Shown here piece after piece: positions 26,058-39,150 of a DNA stretch of 64,000 bases (positions are counted from its first letter, which is position 1; each line of letters begins with the position of its first letter). The notes below the pieces were generated by a model that saw only the letters and a list, made by a program, of their open reading frames with translations, did not search any database and was not told the DNA's origin. Source of the stretch: Zeus faber (taxonomy: Eukaryota; Chordata; Actinopteri; Zeiformes; Zeidae); assembly GCA_960531495.1 (NCBI GenBank), contig CAUIJY010000075.1, positions 496,001-560,000 of the forward strand, written 5' to 3'. The position numbers were made by a program, and so were the translations under genes.

Positions 26058-27814
26058 TCTTTCTTTGTTTAAATCTTTCTTTCAATCATTCTTTCAAACT
26101 TTCAATCATTATTTCAATCTTTCATTCTTTCCATCTTTCTTGCAATCTTTCTTTCAATTGTTTAATCTTTCAATGTTTCTTTCATTCTTTCTTTCAGTCT
26201 TTCAATCTTTTTTTCAATCTTTCTTTCATTCTTTCTTTCAATCTTTCCGTCCGTCATTCTTTCTTTCAGTCTTTCTATCAATCATTCAATCTTTAAATCT
26301 TTCTTTCTTTCAATCTTTCTTTCAATCTTTCTTTCATTCTTTATTTCAATCTTTGTTTCATTCGTTCTTTCAATCTTTCTTTCAATCTTTCTTTCAATCT
26401 TTCTTTCTTTCTTTAAATCTTTCTTTCAATCTTTCTTTCTTACTTTCAATCTTTCTTTCAGTCTTTCTTTCAATATTTCAATCTTTCAATATTTCTTTCA
26501 TTCTTTCTTGCAATCTTTCAATCTTTCTTTCATTCTTTCTTTCAATCTTTCTTACTTTCAATCTTTCTTTCAATCTGCCTTTCATTCTTTCTTTCAGTCT
26601 TTCAATCTTTCTTTAAATCTTTCTTTAAATCTTTCTTTCAATCATTCTTTCAAACTTTCAATCTTTATTTCAATCTTTCAATCTTTCATTCTTTCTTTCA
26701 ATCTTTCAATCTTTCTTTCATTCTTTCTTTCAATATTTCAATCTTTCAATCTTTCTTTCATTCTTTCTTTAAATCTTTCAATCTTTCTTTCATTCTTACT
26801 TTCAATCTATCTTACTTTCAATCTTTCTTTCTTTCAATATTTCTTCCAATCGTTCAATCTTTCTTTCATTCTTTCTTTCAATCTTTCTTTTGTTATTTCT
26901 TTCAATCTTTCTTTCTTTCCATCTTTCTTTCAATCTTTCTTTTATTCTTCTTTCAATCTTTCTTTTTTCAATCTTTCTTGCAATCTTTCTTTCAATTGTT
27001 TAATCTTTCAATATTTCTTTTATTCTTTCTTTCAATCTTTCTTTCATTCTTTCTTTCAATCTTTCTGTCTGTCAATCTTTCTTTCAGTCTTTCTTTCAAT
27101 CATTCAATCTTTCAATCTTTCCTTCAATATTTCTTTCTTTCAATCTTTCTTTCAATCTTTCTTTCATTCTTTCCTTCAGTCGTTCAATCTTTCTTTCAAT
27201 CTTTCTTTTTTTCAATCTTTCTTTCAATCTTTCTTTCATCCTTTCTTTCAATCTTTCGTTCAATATTTCTTTCAATCTTTCTTACTTTCAATCTTTCTTT
27301 GTTTAAATCTTTCTTTCAATCTTTCTTTCAAACTTTGAATCATTATTTCAATCTTTCATTCTTTCAATCTTTCTTTCAATCTTTCTTTCAATCTTTCAAT
27401 CTTTCTTTCATTCTTTCTTTCAATATTTCAATCTTTCAATCTTTCTTTCAATCTTTCTTTCAATCTTTCAATCTTTCTTTCAGACTTTCTTTCAATCTTT
27501 CTTTCAAACTTTCAATCTTTATTTCAATCTTTCAATCTTTCAATCTTTCTTCCAATCTTTCTTTCATTCTTTCTTTCAATCTTTCAATCTTTCTTTCATT
27601 CTTTCTTTCAATATTTCAATCTTTCAATCTTTCTTTCATTCTTTCTTGCAATCTTTCAATCTTTCTTTCATTCTTTCTTGCAAACCTTCTTACTTTCAAT
27701 CTGCCTTTCATTCTTTCTTTCAGTCTTTCAATCTTTCTTTAAATCTTTCTTTCAATCTTTCTTTCAAACTTTCAATCTTTATTTAAATCTTTCAATCTTT
27801 CAATCTTTCTTTCA
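26058..27814 (+). repeat. TTTC/AATC segment between the L2 fragment and the 2.745-kb tandem pair
   Basis: This segment begins with CTTTGTTTAAATC followed by a TTTCAATCATTATTTC block, an arrangement also found near 7,309-7,400 and 1,516-1,560. It does not continue the block interrupted at 25,793. It includes the CTTTTGTTATTTC and ATTGTTTAATC variant words seen throughout. No other feature was found. Confidence 0.7.
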
Positions 27815-30800
27815 ATCTTTCATTCTTTCTTTCAATCTTTCAATCTTTCTTTCATTCTTTCTTTCAATCTGTCTTACTTTCAATCTTTCTTTCTTTCAAT
27901 ATTGTTTCCAATCGTTCAATCTTTCTTTCATTCTTTCTTTCAATCTTTCTTTTGTTATTTCTTTCAATCTTTCTTTCTTTCAATCTTTATTTTATTATTT
28001 CTTTCAATCTTTCTTTTTTCAATCTTTCTTGCAATCTTTCTTTCAATTGTTTAATCTTTCAATCTTTCTTTCATTCTTTCTTTCAATCTTTCTTTCATTC
28101 TTTCTTTCAATCTTTCTGTCCGTCAATCTTTCTTTCAGTCTTTCTTTCAATCATTCAATCTTTCAATCTTTCCTTCAATATTTCTTTCTTTCAATCTTTC
28201 TTTCAATCTTTATTTCATTCTTTCCATCAGTTTTTCAATCTTTCTTTCAATCTTTCTTTCAATCATTCTTTTTTTCAATCTTTCTTTCAATATTTCTTTC
28301 AATATTTCTTACTTTCAATCTTTCTTTCTTTAAATCTTTCTTTCAATCTTTCTTTCAAACTTTTAATCTTTATTTCAATCTTTCAATCTTTCAATCTTTC
28401 AATCTTTCTTTCATCTTTCCTTCTTTCTTTCATTCTTTCTTTCAGTATTTCAATCTTTCAATCTTTCTTTCATTCTTTCTTACTTTCAATTTTTCTATCT
28501 TTATTTCTTTCAATCTTTCTTTCCATCTATCTTTCAATCTTTCTTTCATTCTTTCTTTCAATCTTTCTTTTGTTATTTCTTTCAATCTTTCTTTCTTTCA
28601 ATATTTCTTTCATTCTTCCTTTCAATCTTTCTTTCTTTCAATCTTTCAGTCTTTCTTTCATTCTTTCATTCTTTCTTTCAATCTTTCTTTTTTAAATCTT
28701 ACTTGCAATCTTTCTTTCAATTGTTGAATCTTTCAATCTTTCTTTCATTCTTTCTTTCAATCTTTCTGTCTTTCAATTTTTCATTCAATCTTTCTTTCAT
28801 TCCTTCTTCAATCATACTTTCAAATTTTCTTTCAATCTTTCTTTTTTTAATCTTTCTTGCAATCATTCTTTCATTTTTTGAATCTTTCAATCTTTCTTTC
28901 ATTCTTTCTTCCAGTCTTTCAATCTTTTTTTCAATCTTTCTTTCAATCTTTCAATTTTTCAATCTTTCTTTCATTCTTTCTTTCAATCTTTCTTTCATTC
29001 TTTCTTTCAATCTTTCTGTCCGTCAATCTTTCTTTCAGTCTTTCTTTCAATCATTCAATCTTTCAATCTTTCCTTCAATATTTCTTTCTTTCAATCTTTC
29101 TTTCAATCTTTATTTCATTCTTTCCATCAGTCTTTCAATCTTTCTTTCAATCTTTCTTTCAATCTTTCTTTTTTTCAATCTTTCTTTCAATATTTCTTTC
29201 AATCTTTCTTACTTTCAATCTTTCTTTCTTTAAATCTTTCTTTCAATCTTTCTTTCAAACTTTTAATCTTTATTTCAATCTTTCAATCTTTCAATCTTTC
29301 TTTCATCTTTCATTCTTTCTTTCATTCTTTCTTTCAATATTTCAATCTTTCAATCTTTCTTTCATTCTTTCTTACTTTCAATTTTTCTATCTTTATTTCT
29401 TTCAATCTTTCTTTCCATCTATCTTTCAATCCTTCTTTCATTCTTTCTTTCAATCTTTCTTTTGTTATTTCTTTCAATCTTTCTTTCTTTCAATATTTCT
29501 TTCATTCTTTCTTTCAATCTTTCTTTCTTTCAATCTTTCAGTCTTTCTTTCATTCTTTCATTCTTTCTTTCAATCTTTCTTTTTTAAATCTTACTTGCAA
29601 TCTTTCTTTCAATTGTTGAATCTTTCAATCTTTCTTTCATTCTTTCTTTCAATCTTTCTGTCTTTCAATTTTTCATTCAATCTTTCTTTCATTCCTTCTT
29701 CAATCATACTTTCAAATTTTCTTTCAATCTTTATTTTTTTAATCTTTCTTGCAATCATTCTTTCATTTGTTGAATCTTTCAATCTTTCTTTCATTCTTTC
29801 TTCCAGTCTTTCAATCTTTTTTTCAATCTTTCTTTCAATCTTTCAATTTTTCAATCTTTCTTTCATTCTTTCTTTTAATCTTTCAATCTTTCTTTCATTG
29901 TTTCTTTCAATCTTTCTGTCTTTCAATATTTCATTCAATCTTTCTTTCATTCCTTCTTTCAATCTTTCTTTCAAATTTTCTTTCAATCTTTCTTTTTTCA
30001 ATCTTTCTTTCAATCTTTCTTTCATTCTTTCTTTCAGTCTTTGAAAATTTGTTTCAAACTTTCAATCTTTCTTTCAATCTTTCAGTCGTTCAATCTTTCT
30101 TTCAATCTTTCTTTCAATCTTTCAATCTTCAATCTTTCAATCTATCTTTCAGTCTTTCTTTCAATCATTCAATCTTTCAATCTTACTTTCAATATTTCTT
30201 TCTTTCAATCTTTCTTTCAATCTTTCTTTCATTCTTTCCTTCAGTCTTTCAATCTTTCTTTCAATCTTTCTTTCATTCTTTCTTTCAATCTTTCTTTCAA
30301 TCTTTCAATCTTTCTTTCAATATTTCTTTCAATCGTTCTTACTTTCAATCTTTCTTTCTTAAAATCTTTCTTTCAATCTTTCTTTCAAACTTTCATTCTT
30401 TATTTCAATCTTTCAATCTTTCAATCTTTCTTTCATTCTTTCTTTCAATCTTTCAATCTTTCTTTCAATATTTCTTTCAATCTTTCTTTCTTTAAATCTT
30501 TCTTTCAATCTTTCTTTCAAACTTTCAATCTTTATTTCAATCTTTCAATCTTTCAATCTTTCTTTCATTCTTTCTTTCAATCTTTCAATCTTTCTTTCAT
30601 TCTTTCTTTCAATCTGTCTTACTTTCAATCTTTCTTTCTTTCAATATTGTTTCCAATCGTTCAATCTTTCTTTCATTCTTTCTTTCAATCTTTCTTTTGT
30701 TATTTCTTTCAATCTTTCTTTCTTTCAATCTTTATTTTATTATTTCTTTCAATCTTTCTTTTTTCAATCTTTCTTGCAATCTTTCTTTCAATTGTTTAAT

Positions 30801-33305
30801 CTTTCAATCTTTCTTTCATTCTTTCTTTCAATCTTTCTTTCATTCTTTCTTTCAATCTTTCTGTCCGTCAATCTTTCTTTCAGTCTTTCTTTCAATCATT
30901 CAATCTTTCAATCTTTCCTTCAATATTTCTTTCTTTCAATCTTTCTTTCAATCTTTATTTCATTCTTTCCATCAGTTTTTCAATCTTTCTTTCAATCTTT
31001 CTTTCAATCATTCTTTTTTTCAATCTTTCTTTCAATATTTCTTTCAATATTTCTTACTTTCAATCTTTCTTTCTTTAAATCTTTCTTTCAATCTTTCTTT
31101 CAAACTTTTAATCTTTATTTCAATCTTTCAATCTTTCAATCTTTCAATCTTTCTTTCATCTTTCCTTCTTTCTTTCATTCTTTCTTTCAGTATTTCAATC
31201 TTTCAATCTTTCTTTCATTCTTTCTTACTTTCAATTTTTCTATCTTTATTTCTTTCAATCTTTCTTTCCATCTATCTTTCAATCTTTCTTTCATTCTTTC
31301 TTTCAATCTTTCTTTTGTTATTTCTTTCAATCTTTCTTTCTTTCAATATTTCTTTCATTCTTCCTTTCAATCTTTCTTTCTTTCAATCTTTCAGTCTTTC
31401 TTTCATTCTTTCATTCTTTCTTTCAATCTTTCTTTTTTAAATCTTACTTGCAATCTTTCTTTCAATTGTTGAATCTTTCAATCTTTCTTTCATTCTTTCT
31501 TTCAATCTTTCTGTCTTTCAATTTTTCATTCAATCTTTCTTTCATTCCTTCTTCAATCATACTTTCAAATTTTCTTTCAATCTTTCTTTTTTTAATCTTT
31601 CTTGCAATCATTCTTTCATTTTTTGAATCTTTCAATCTTTCTTTCATTCTTTCTTCCAGTCTTTCAATCTTTTTTTCAATCTTTCTTTCAATCTTTCAAT
31701 TTTTCAATCTTTCTTTCATTCTTTCTTTCAATCTTTCTTTCATTCTTTCTTTCAATCTTTCTGTCCGTCAATCTTTCTTTCAGTCTTTCTTTCAATCATT
31801 CAATCTTTCAATCTTTCCTTCAATATTTCTTTCTTTCAATCTTTCTTTCAATCTTTATTTCATTCTTTCCATCAGTCTTTCAATCTTTCTTTCAATCTTT
31901 CTTTCAATCTTTCTTTTTTTCAATCTTTCTTTCAATATTTCTTTCAATCTTTCTTACTTTCAATCTTTCTTTCTTTAAATCTTTCTTTCAATCTTTCTTT
32001 CAAACTTTTAATCTTTATTTCAATCTTTCAATCTTTCAATCTTTCTTTCATCTTTCATTCTTTCTTTCATTCTTTCTTTCAATATTTCAATCTTTCAATC
32101 TTTCTTTCATTCTTTCTTACTTTCAATTTTTCTATCTTTATTTCTTTCAATCTTTCTTTCCATCTATCTTTCAATCCTTCTTTCATTCTTTCTTTCAATC
32201 TTTCTTTTGTTATTTCTTTCAATCTTTCTTTCTTTCAATATTTCTTTCATTCTTTCTTTCAATCTTTCTTTCTTTCAATCTTTCAGTCTTTCTTTCATTC
32301 TTTCATTCTTTCTTTCAATCTTTCTTTTTTAAATCTTACTTGCAATCTTTCTTTCAATTGTTGAATCTTTCAATCTTTCTTTCATTCTTTCTTTCAATCT
32401 TTCTGTCTTTCAATTTTTCATTCAATCTTTCTTTCATTCCTTCTTCAATCATACTTTCAAATTTTCTTTCAATCTTTCTTTTTTTAATCTTTCTTGCAAT
32501 CATTCTTTCATTTGTTGAATCTTTCAATCTTTCTTTCATTCTTTCTTCCAGTCTTTCAATCTTTTTTTCAATCTTTCTTTCAATCTTTCAATTTTTCAAT
32601 CTTTCTTTCATTCTTTCTTTTAATCTTTCAATCTTTCTTTCATTGTTTCTTTCAATCTTTCTGTCTTTCAATATTTCATTCAATCTTTCTTTCATTCCTT
32701 CTTTCAATCTTTCTTTCAAATTTTCTTTCAATCTTTCTTTTTTCAATCTTTCTTTCAATCTTTCTTTCATTCTTTCTTTCAGTCTTTGAAAATTTGTTTC
32801 AAACTTTCAATCTTTCTTTCAATCTTTCAGTCGTTCAATCTTTCTTTCAATCTTTCTTTCAATCTTTCAATCTTCAATCTTTCAATCTATCTTTCAGTCT
32901 TTCTTTCAATCATTCAATCTTTCAATCTTACTTTCAATATTTCTTTCTTTCAATCTTTCTTTCAATCTTTCTTTCATTCTTTCCTTCAGTCTTTCAATCT
33001 TTCTTTCAATCTTTCTTTCATTCTTTCTTTCAATCTTTCTTTCAATCTTTCAATCTTTCTTTCAATATTTCTTTCAATCGTTCTTACTTTCAATCTTTCT
33101 TTCTTAAAATCTTTCTTTCAATCTTTCTTTCAAACTTTCATTCTTTATTTCAATCTTTCAATCTTTCAATCTTTCTTTCATTCTTTCTTTCAATCTTTCA
33201 ATCTTTCTTTCAATATTTCTTTCAATCTTTCTTTCTTTAAATCTTTCTTTCAATCTTTCTTTCAAACTTTCAATCTTTATTTCAATCTTTCAATCTTTCA
33301 ATCTT
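27815..33305 (+). repeat. Two adjacent near-identical 2,745-bp units
   Basis: All landmarks between about 27,815 and 30,560 recur 2,745 bp later with no change of offset. Examples are CTGTCTTAC (27,871 with 30,616), the CTTACTTGCAATC block (28,703 with 31,448), 29,749 with 32,494, and the GAAAATTTGTTTC variant (30,041 with 32,786). One substitution was noticed: CTTTATTTTTTT near 29,731 against CTTTCTTTTTTT near 32,476. Constant offset and near identity indicate a very recent tandem duplication, or an assembly repeat. Confidence 0.85.
28060..29850 (+). repeat. ~0.9-kb tandem duplication inside each 2,745-bp unit
   Basis: The CTGTCCGTCAATC landmark recurs at an offset of 900 bp (28,116 with 29,016). 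The block around the ATTGTTGAATC variant recurs at 892 bp (28,717 with 29,609; 28,857 with 29,749). The pair occurs again inside the second 2,745-bp unit, so the 0.9-kb duplication is older than the 2,745-bp one. Confidence 0.8.
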
Positions 33306-36300
33306 TCTTTCAATCTTTCTTTCAATCTTTCAATCTTTCTTTCATTCTTTCTTTCAATATTTCAATCTTTCAACCTTTCTTTCATTCTTTCTTTCAATCT
33401 TTCAATCTTTCTTTAATTTTTTCTTTCAATCTTTCTTACTTTCAATTTTTCTATCTTTCAATATTTCTTCCAATCTTTCAATCTTTCTTTTGTTATTCTT
33501 TCAATCTTTCTTTCTTTCAATCTTTCTATCCATCTATCTATCAATCTTTTTTTCATTCTTTCTTTCAATCTTTCTTTTTTCAATCTTTCTTGCAAACTTT
33601 CTTTCAATTGTTTAATCTTTCAATCTTTCTTTCATTCTTTCTTTCAATATTTCAATCTTTCAATCTTTCTGTCATTTTTTCTGTCAATCTTTCAATCTTT
33701 CTTTCATTCTTTCTTTCAATCTTTCTTACTTTCAATTTTTCTATCTTTCAAAATTTCTTCCAATCGTTCAATCTTTCTTTTATTATTTCTTTCAATCTTT
33801 CTTTCTTTCAATCTTTCTTTCTTTCAATCTTTCTTTCCATCTTTCTTTCAATCTTTCTTTCTTTCAATCTTTCAATCTTTCAATCTTTCAATCGTTCTTT
33901 CATTCTTTCTTTCAATCTTTCAATTTTTCTTTCAGTCTTTCATTCTTTCTTTCAATTGTTCTTTCATTCTTTCTTTCAATCTTTCTTTAAATATTTCAAT
34001 CTTTCAATCTTTCTTTCAATCTTTCTTTCAATCTTTCAGTCTTTCTTTCATTCTTTCTTTCAATCTTTCTTTCATTCTTTCTTTCAATCTTTCAATCTTT
34101 CTTTCATTCTTTCTTTCAATCTTTCTTACTTTCAATTTTTCTATCTTTCAATATTTCTTCCAATCGTTCAATCTTTCTTTCATTATTTCTTTCAATCTTT
34201 GTTTTGTTATTTCTTTCAATCTTTCTTTCTTTCAATCTTTCTATCCATCTTTCTTTCAATCTTTCTTTCTTTCAATCTTTCTTTCATTATTTCTTTCAGT
34301 CTTTCAATCTTTCAGTCGTTCAATCTTTCTTTCAATCTTTCTTTCAATCTTTCAATCTTCAATCTTTCAATCTATCTTTCAGTCTTTCAATCTCTCTTTC
34401 AAACTTTCAATCTTTCTTTCAATCTTTCAGTCGTTCAATCTTTCTTTCAATCTTTCTTTCAATCTTTCTTTCAATCTTTCAATCATTCAATCTTTCAATC
34501 ATTCATTCTTTCAATCTTTCTTTCATTCAATCTTTCTTTCAATCTTTCTTTCATTCTTTCCTTCAGTCTTTCAATCTTTCTTTCAATCTTTCTTTCAATA
34601 TTTCTTTCATTCTTTCTTTCAATCTTTCTTTCAATCTTTCAATCTTTCTTTCAATATGTCTTTCAATCTTTCTTACTTTCAATCTTTCTTTTTTTAAATC
34701 TTTCTTTCAATCTTTCTTTCAAACTTTCATTCTTTATTTCAATCTTTCAATCTTTCAATCTTTATTTCAATCTTTCAATCTTTCTTTCATTCTTTCTTTC
34801 AATCTTTCTTTCAATCTTTCAATCTTTCTTTCAATATTTCTTTCAATCTTTCTTTCTTTGAATCGTTCTTTCAATCTTTCTTTCAAACTTTCAATCTTTA
34901 TTTCAATCTTTCAATCGTTCAATCTTTCTTTCAATCTTTATTTCAATCTTTCAATCTTTCTTTCATTCTTTCTTTCAATATTTCAATCTTTCTTTCATTC
35001 TTTTTTTCAATCTTTCAATCTTTCTTTAATTCTTTCTTTCAATCTTTCTTACTTTCAATTTTTCTATCTTTCAATATTTCTTCCAATCTTTCAATCTTTC
35101 TTTTGTTATTCTTTCAATCTTTCTTTCTTTCAATCTTTCTATCATCTATCTTTCAATCTTTCTTTCATTCTTTCTTTCAAACTTTCTTTTTTCAAACTTT
35201 CTTGCAAACTTTCTTTCAATTGTTTAATCTTTCAATCTTTCTTTCATTCTTTCTTTCAGTCTTTCAATCTTTTTTTCATTCTTTCTTTCAATATTTCAAT
35301 CTTTCAATCTTTCTTTCATTCTTTCTTTCAATCTTTCAATCTTTCTTTCATTCTTTCTTTCAATCTTTCCTACTTTCAATTTTTCTATCTTTCAAAATTT
35401 CTTCCAATCGTTCAATCTTTCTTTCATTATTTCTGTCAATCTTTCTTTCTTTCAATCTTTCTTTCCATCTTTCTTTCAATCTTTCTTTCATTCTTTCTTA
35501 CAATCTTTCAATCTTTCTTTCATTCTTTCTTTCAATCTTTCAATATTTCTTTCAATATTTCTTTCAATCTTTCTTTCTTTCAATCTTTCTTTCCATCTTT
35601 CTTTCATTCTTTCCTTCAGTCTTTCAATCTGTCTTTCAATCTTTCTTTCAATCTTTCTTTTTTTCAATCGTTTTTTAAATCTTTCTTTCATTCTTTCTTT
35701 CAATCTTTCAATCTTTCTTTCAATCTATCTTTCTTTTTTCAATCTTTCTTTCATTCTTTCTATAAATCTTTCTTTCTTTCAATCTTTCTTTCAGTCTTTC
35801 AATCTTTCTTTAAATCTATCTTTCAATCTTTCTTTCAATCTTTCAATCTTTCTTTAAATCTTTCTTTCAATCTTTCTTTCAAACATTCAGTCTTTCTTTC
35901 AATCTTTCTTTCAATCTTTCAATCTTTCTTTCATTCTTTCTTACAATCTTTTTTTCATTCTTTCTTTCAATCTTTCATTCTTTCTTTCAATATTTCTTTC
36001 AATCTTTCTTTAATTCTTTCATTCTTTCTTTCGCACTTTCAATCTTTCTTTCATTCTTTCTTTCAGTCTTTCAATCTTTCTTTCATTCTTTCTTTCAATC
36101 TTTCAATCTTTCAATCTTTCTTTCATTCTATCTTTCAATCTTTCAATCTTTCTTTCAATATTTTTTTCAGTCTTTCAATCTTTCTATCATTCTTTCTTTA
36201 AATCTTTCAATCTTTCAATCTTTCTTTCATTCTATCTTTCAATCTTTCAATCTTTCTTTCAATATTTTTTTCAGTCTTTAATACTTTCAATCTTTTTTTC

Positions 36301-39150
36301 TTTTAATCTTTCTTTCAATCTTTCACTCATTCTTTCCTTCAGTCTTTCAATCTATCTTTCAATTTTTCTTTCAATCTTTCTTTCAAACTTTCAATCTTAC
36401 TTTCAATCTTTCTTTCAATCGTTCTTATATTCTTTCTTTCAATCTTTCATTCTTTCTTTCAATCTTTCAATCATTCTTTCTTTCATTCTTTCTTTCATTC
36501 TTTCAACCTTTCTTAAAATCTTTCTTTCAATCTTTCTTTCAAGCTTTCTTTCATTCATTCTTTCAGTCTTTCAAACATTCAATTTTTCCTTCATTCCTTC
36601 TTTTAATCTTTATTACTTTCATTCTTTCTTTCAATCTTTCATTCTTTCTTTCAATATTTCTTTCAATCTTTCTTTAATTCTTTCATTCTTTCTTTCGCAC
36701 TTTCAATCTTTCTTTCATTCTTTCTTTCAGTCTTTCAATCTTTCTTTCATTCTTTCTTTCAATCTTTCAATCTTTCAATCTTTCTTTCATTCTATCTTTC
36801 AATCTTTCAATCTTTCTTTCAATATTTTTTTCAGTCTTTCAATCTTTCTTTAATTCTTTCTTTCAATCTTTCAATCTTTCAATCTTTCTTTCATTCTATC
36901 TTTCAATCTTTCAATCTTTCTTTCAATATTTTTTTCAGTCTTTAATACTTTCAATCTTTTTTTCTTTTAATCTTTCTTTCAATCTTTCACTCATTCTTTC
37001 CTTCAGTCTTTCAATCTTTCTTTCAATTTTTCTTTCAATCTTTCTTTCAAACTTTCAATCTTACTTTCAATCGTTCTTATATTCTTTCTTTCAATCTTTC
37101 ATTCTTTCTTTCAATCTTTCTTTCCATCTTTCTTTCAATCTTTCTTTCATTCTTTCTTTCAATCTTTCAATCTTTCAATCTTTCATTCTTTCTTTCAATT
37201 GTTCTTTCATTCTTTCTTTCAATCTTTCTTTAAATATTTCAATCTTTCAATCTTTCTTTCAATCTTTCAGTCTTTCTTTCATTCTTTCTTTCAATATTTC
37301 AATCTTTCAATCTTTCTTTCATTCTTTCTTTCAATCTTTCAATCTTTCTTTCATTCTTTCTTTCAATCTTTCTTACTTTCAATTTTTCTATCTTTCAATA
37401 TTTCTTCCAATCGTTCAATCTTTCTCTCATTATTTCTTTCAATCTTTCTTTTGTTATTTCTTTCAATCTTTCTTTCTTTCAATCTTTCTATCCATCTTTC
37501 TTTCAATCTTTCTTTCATTCTTTCTTTCAATCTTTCTTTCATTATTTCTTTCAGTCTTTCAATCTTTCTTTCAAACTTTCAATCTTTCTTTCAATCTTTC
37601 AGTCGTTCAATCTTTCTTTCAATCTTTCTTTCAATCTTTCAATCTTCAATCTTTCAATCTATCTTTCAGTCTTTCAATCTCTCTTTCAAACTTTCAATCT
37701 TTCTTTCAATCTTTCAGTCGTTCAATCTTTCTTTCAATCTTTCTTTCAATCTTTCTTTCAATCTTTCAATCATTCAATCTTTCAATCATTCATTCTTTCA
37801 ATCTTTCTTTCTTTCAATCTTTCTTTCAATCTTTCTTTCATTCTTTCCTTCAGTCTTTCAATCTTTCTTTCATTCTTTCTTTCAATCTTTCTTTCAATCT
37901 TTCAATCTTTCTTTCAATATTTCTTTCAATCTTTCTTACTTTCAATTTTTCTATCTTTCAATATTTCTTCCAATCTTTCAATCTTTCTTTTGTTATTCTT
38001 TCAATCTTTCTTTCTTTGAATCTTTCTATCCATCTATCTTTCAATCTTTCTTTCATTCTTTCTTTCAATCTTTCTTTTTTCAAACTTTCTTGCAAACTTT
38101 CTTTCAATTGTTTAATCTTTCAATCTTTTTTTCATTCTTTCTTTCAATATTTCAATCTTTCTTTCATTCTTTCTTTCAATCTTTCAATCTTTCTTTCATT
38201 CTTTCTTTCAATCTTTCCTACTTTCAATTTTTCTATCTTTCAAAATTTCTTCCAATCGTTCAATCTTTCTTTCATTATTTCTTTCAATCTTTCTTTCTTT
38301 CAATCTTTCTTTCCATCTTTCTTTCAATCTTTCTTTCATTCTTTCTTTCAATCTTTCATTCTTTCTTTCAATCTTTCAATCTTTCTTTCAATATTTCTTT
38401 CAATCTTTCTTTCTTTCAATCTTTCTTTCCATCTTTCTTTCCATCTTTCTTTCATTCTTTCCTTCAGTCTTTCAATCTGTCTTTCAATCTTTCTTTCAAT
38501 CTTTCTTTTTTTCAATCTTTTTTTAAATCTTTGTTTCATTCTTTCTTTCAATCTTTCAATCTTTCTTTCAATCTATCTTTCTTTTTTCAATCTTTCTTTC
38601 ATTCTTTCTATAAATCTTTCTTTCTTTCAATCTTTCTTTCAGTCTTTCAATCTTTCTTTAAATCTATCTTTCAATCTTTCTTTCAATCTTTCAATCTTTC
38701 TTTAAATCTTTCTTTCAATCTTTCTTTCAAACATTCAATCTTTCTTTCAATCTTTCTTTCAATCTTTCAATCTTTCTTTCATTCTTTCTTACAATCTTTT
38801 TTTCATTCTTTCTTTCAATCTTTCATTCTTTCTTTCAATATTTCTTTCAATCTTTCTTTAATTCTTTCATTCTTTCTTTCGCACTTTCAATCTTTCTTTC
38901 ATTCTTTCTTTCAGTCTTTCAATCTTTCTTTCATTCTTTCTTTCAATCTTTCAATCTTTCAATCTTTCTTTCATTCTATCTTTCAATCTTTCAATCTTTC
39001 TTTCAATATTTTTTTCAGTCTTTCAATCTTTCTTTCATTCTTTCTTTCAATCTTTCAATCTTTCAATCTTTCTTTCATTCTATCTTTCAATCTTTCAATC
39101 TTTCTTTCAATATTTTTTTCAGTCTTTAATACTTTCAATCTTTTTTTCTT
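33306..39150 (+). repeat. Mosaic of ~2.85-3.25-kb-spaced duplicated blocks in the TTTC/AATC array
   Basis: Blocks near 33,950-34,600 recur at an offset of about 3,247 bp (34,204 with 37,451). Blocks near 35,100-36,200 recur at about 2,848-2,888 bp (35,488 with 38,348; TCGCAC at 36,031 with 38,879). The changing offset reflects insertions and deletions between copies, one of them being the 664-bp duplication listed separately. Rare words such as TCTATCCATC and CTTTCGCAC serve as markers. Confidence 0.65.
35955..37100 (+). repeat. 664-bp tandem duplication
   Basis: TCGCAC occurs at 36,031 and 36,695, and CACTCAT at 36,324 and 36,988, both at an offset of 664 bp. Intervening words match. The paralogous block near 38,880 carries TCGCAC once, so this duplication is local. 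Confidence 0.75.
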
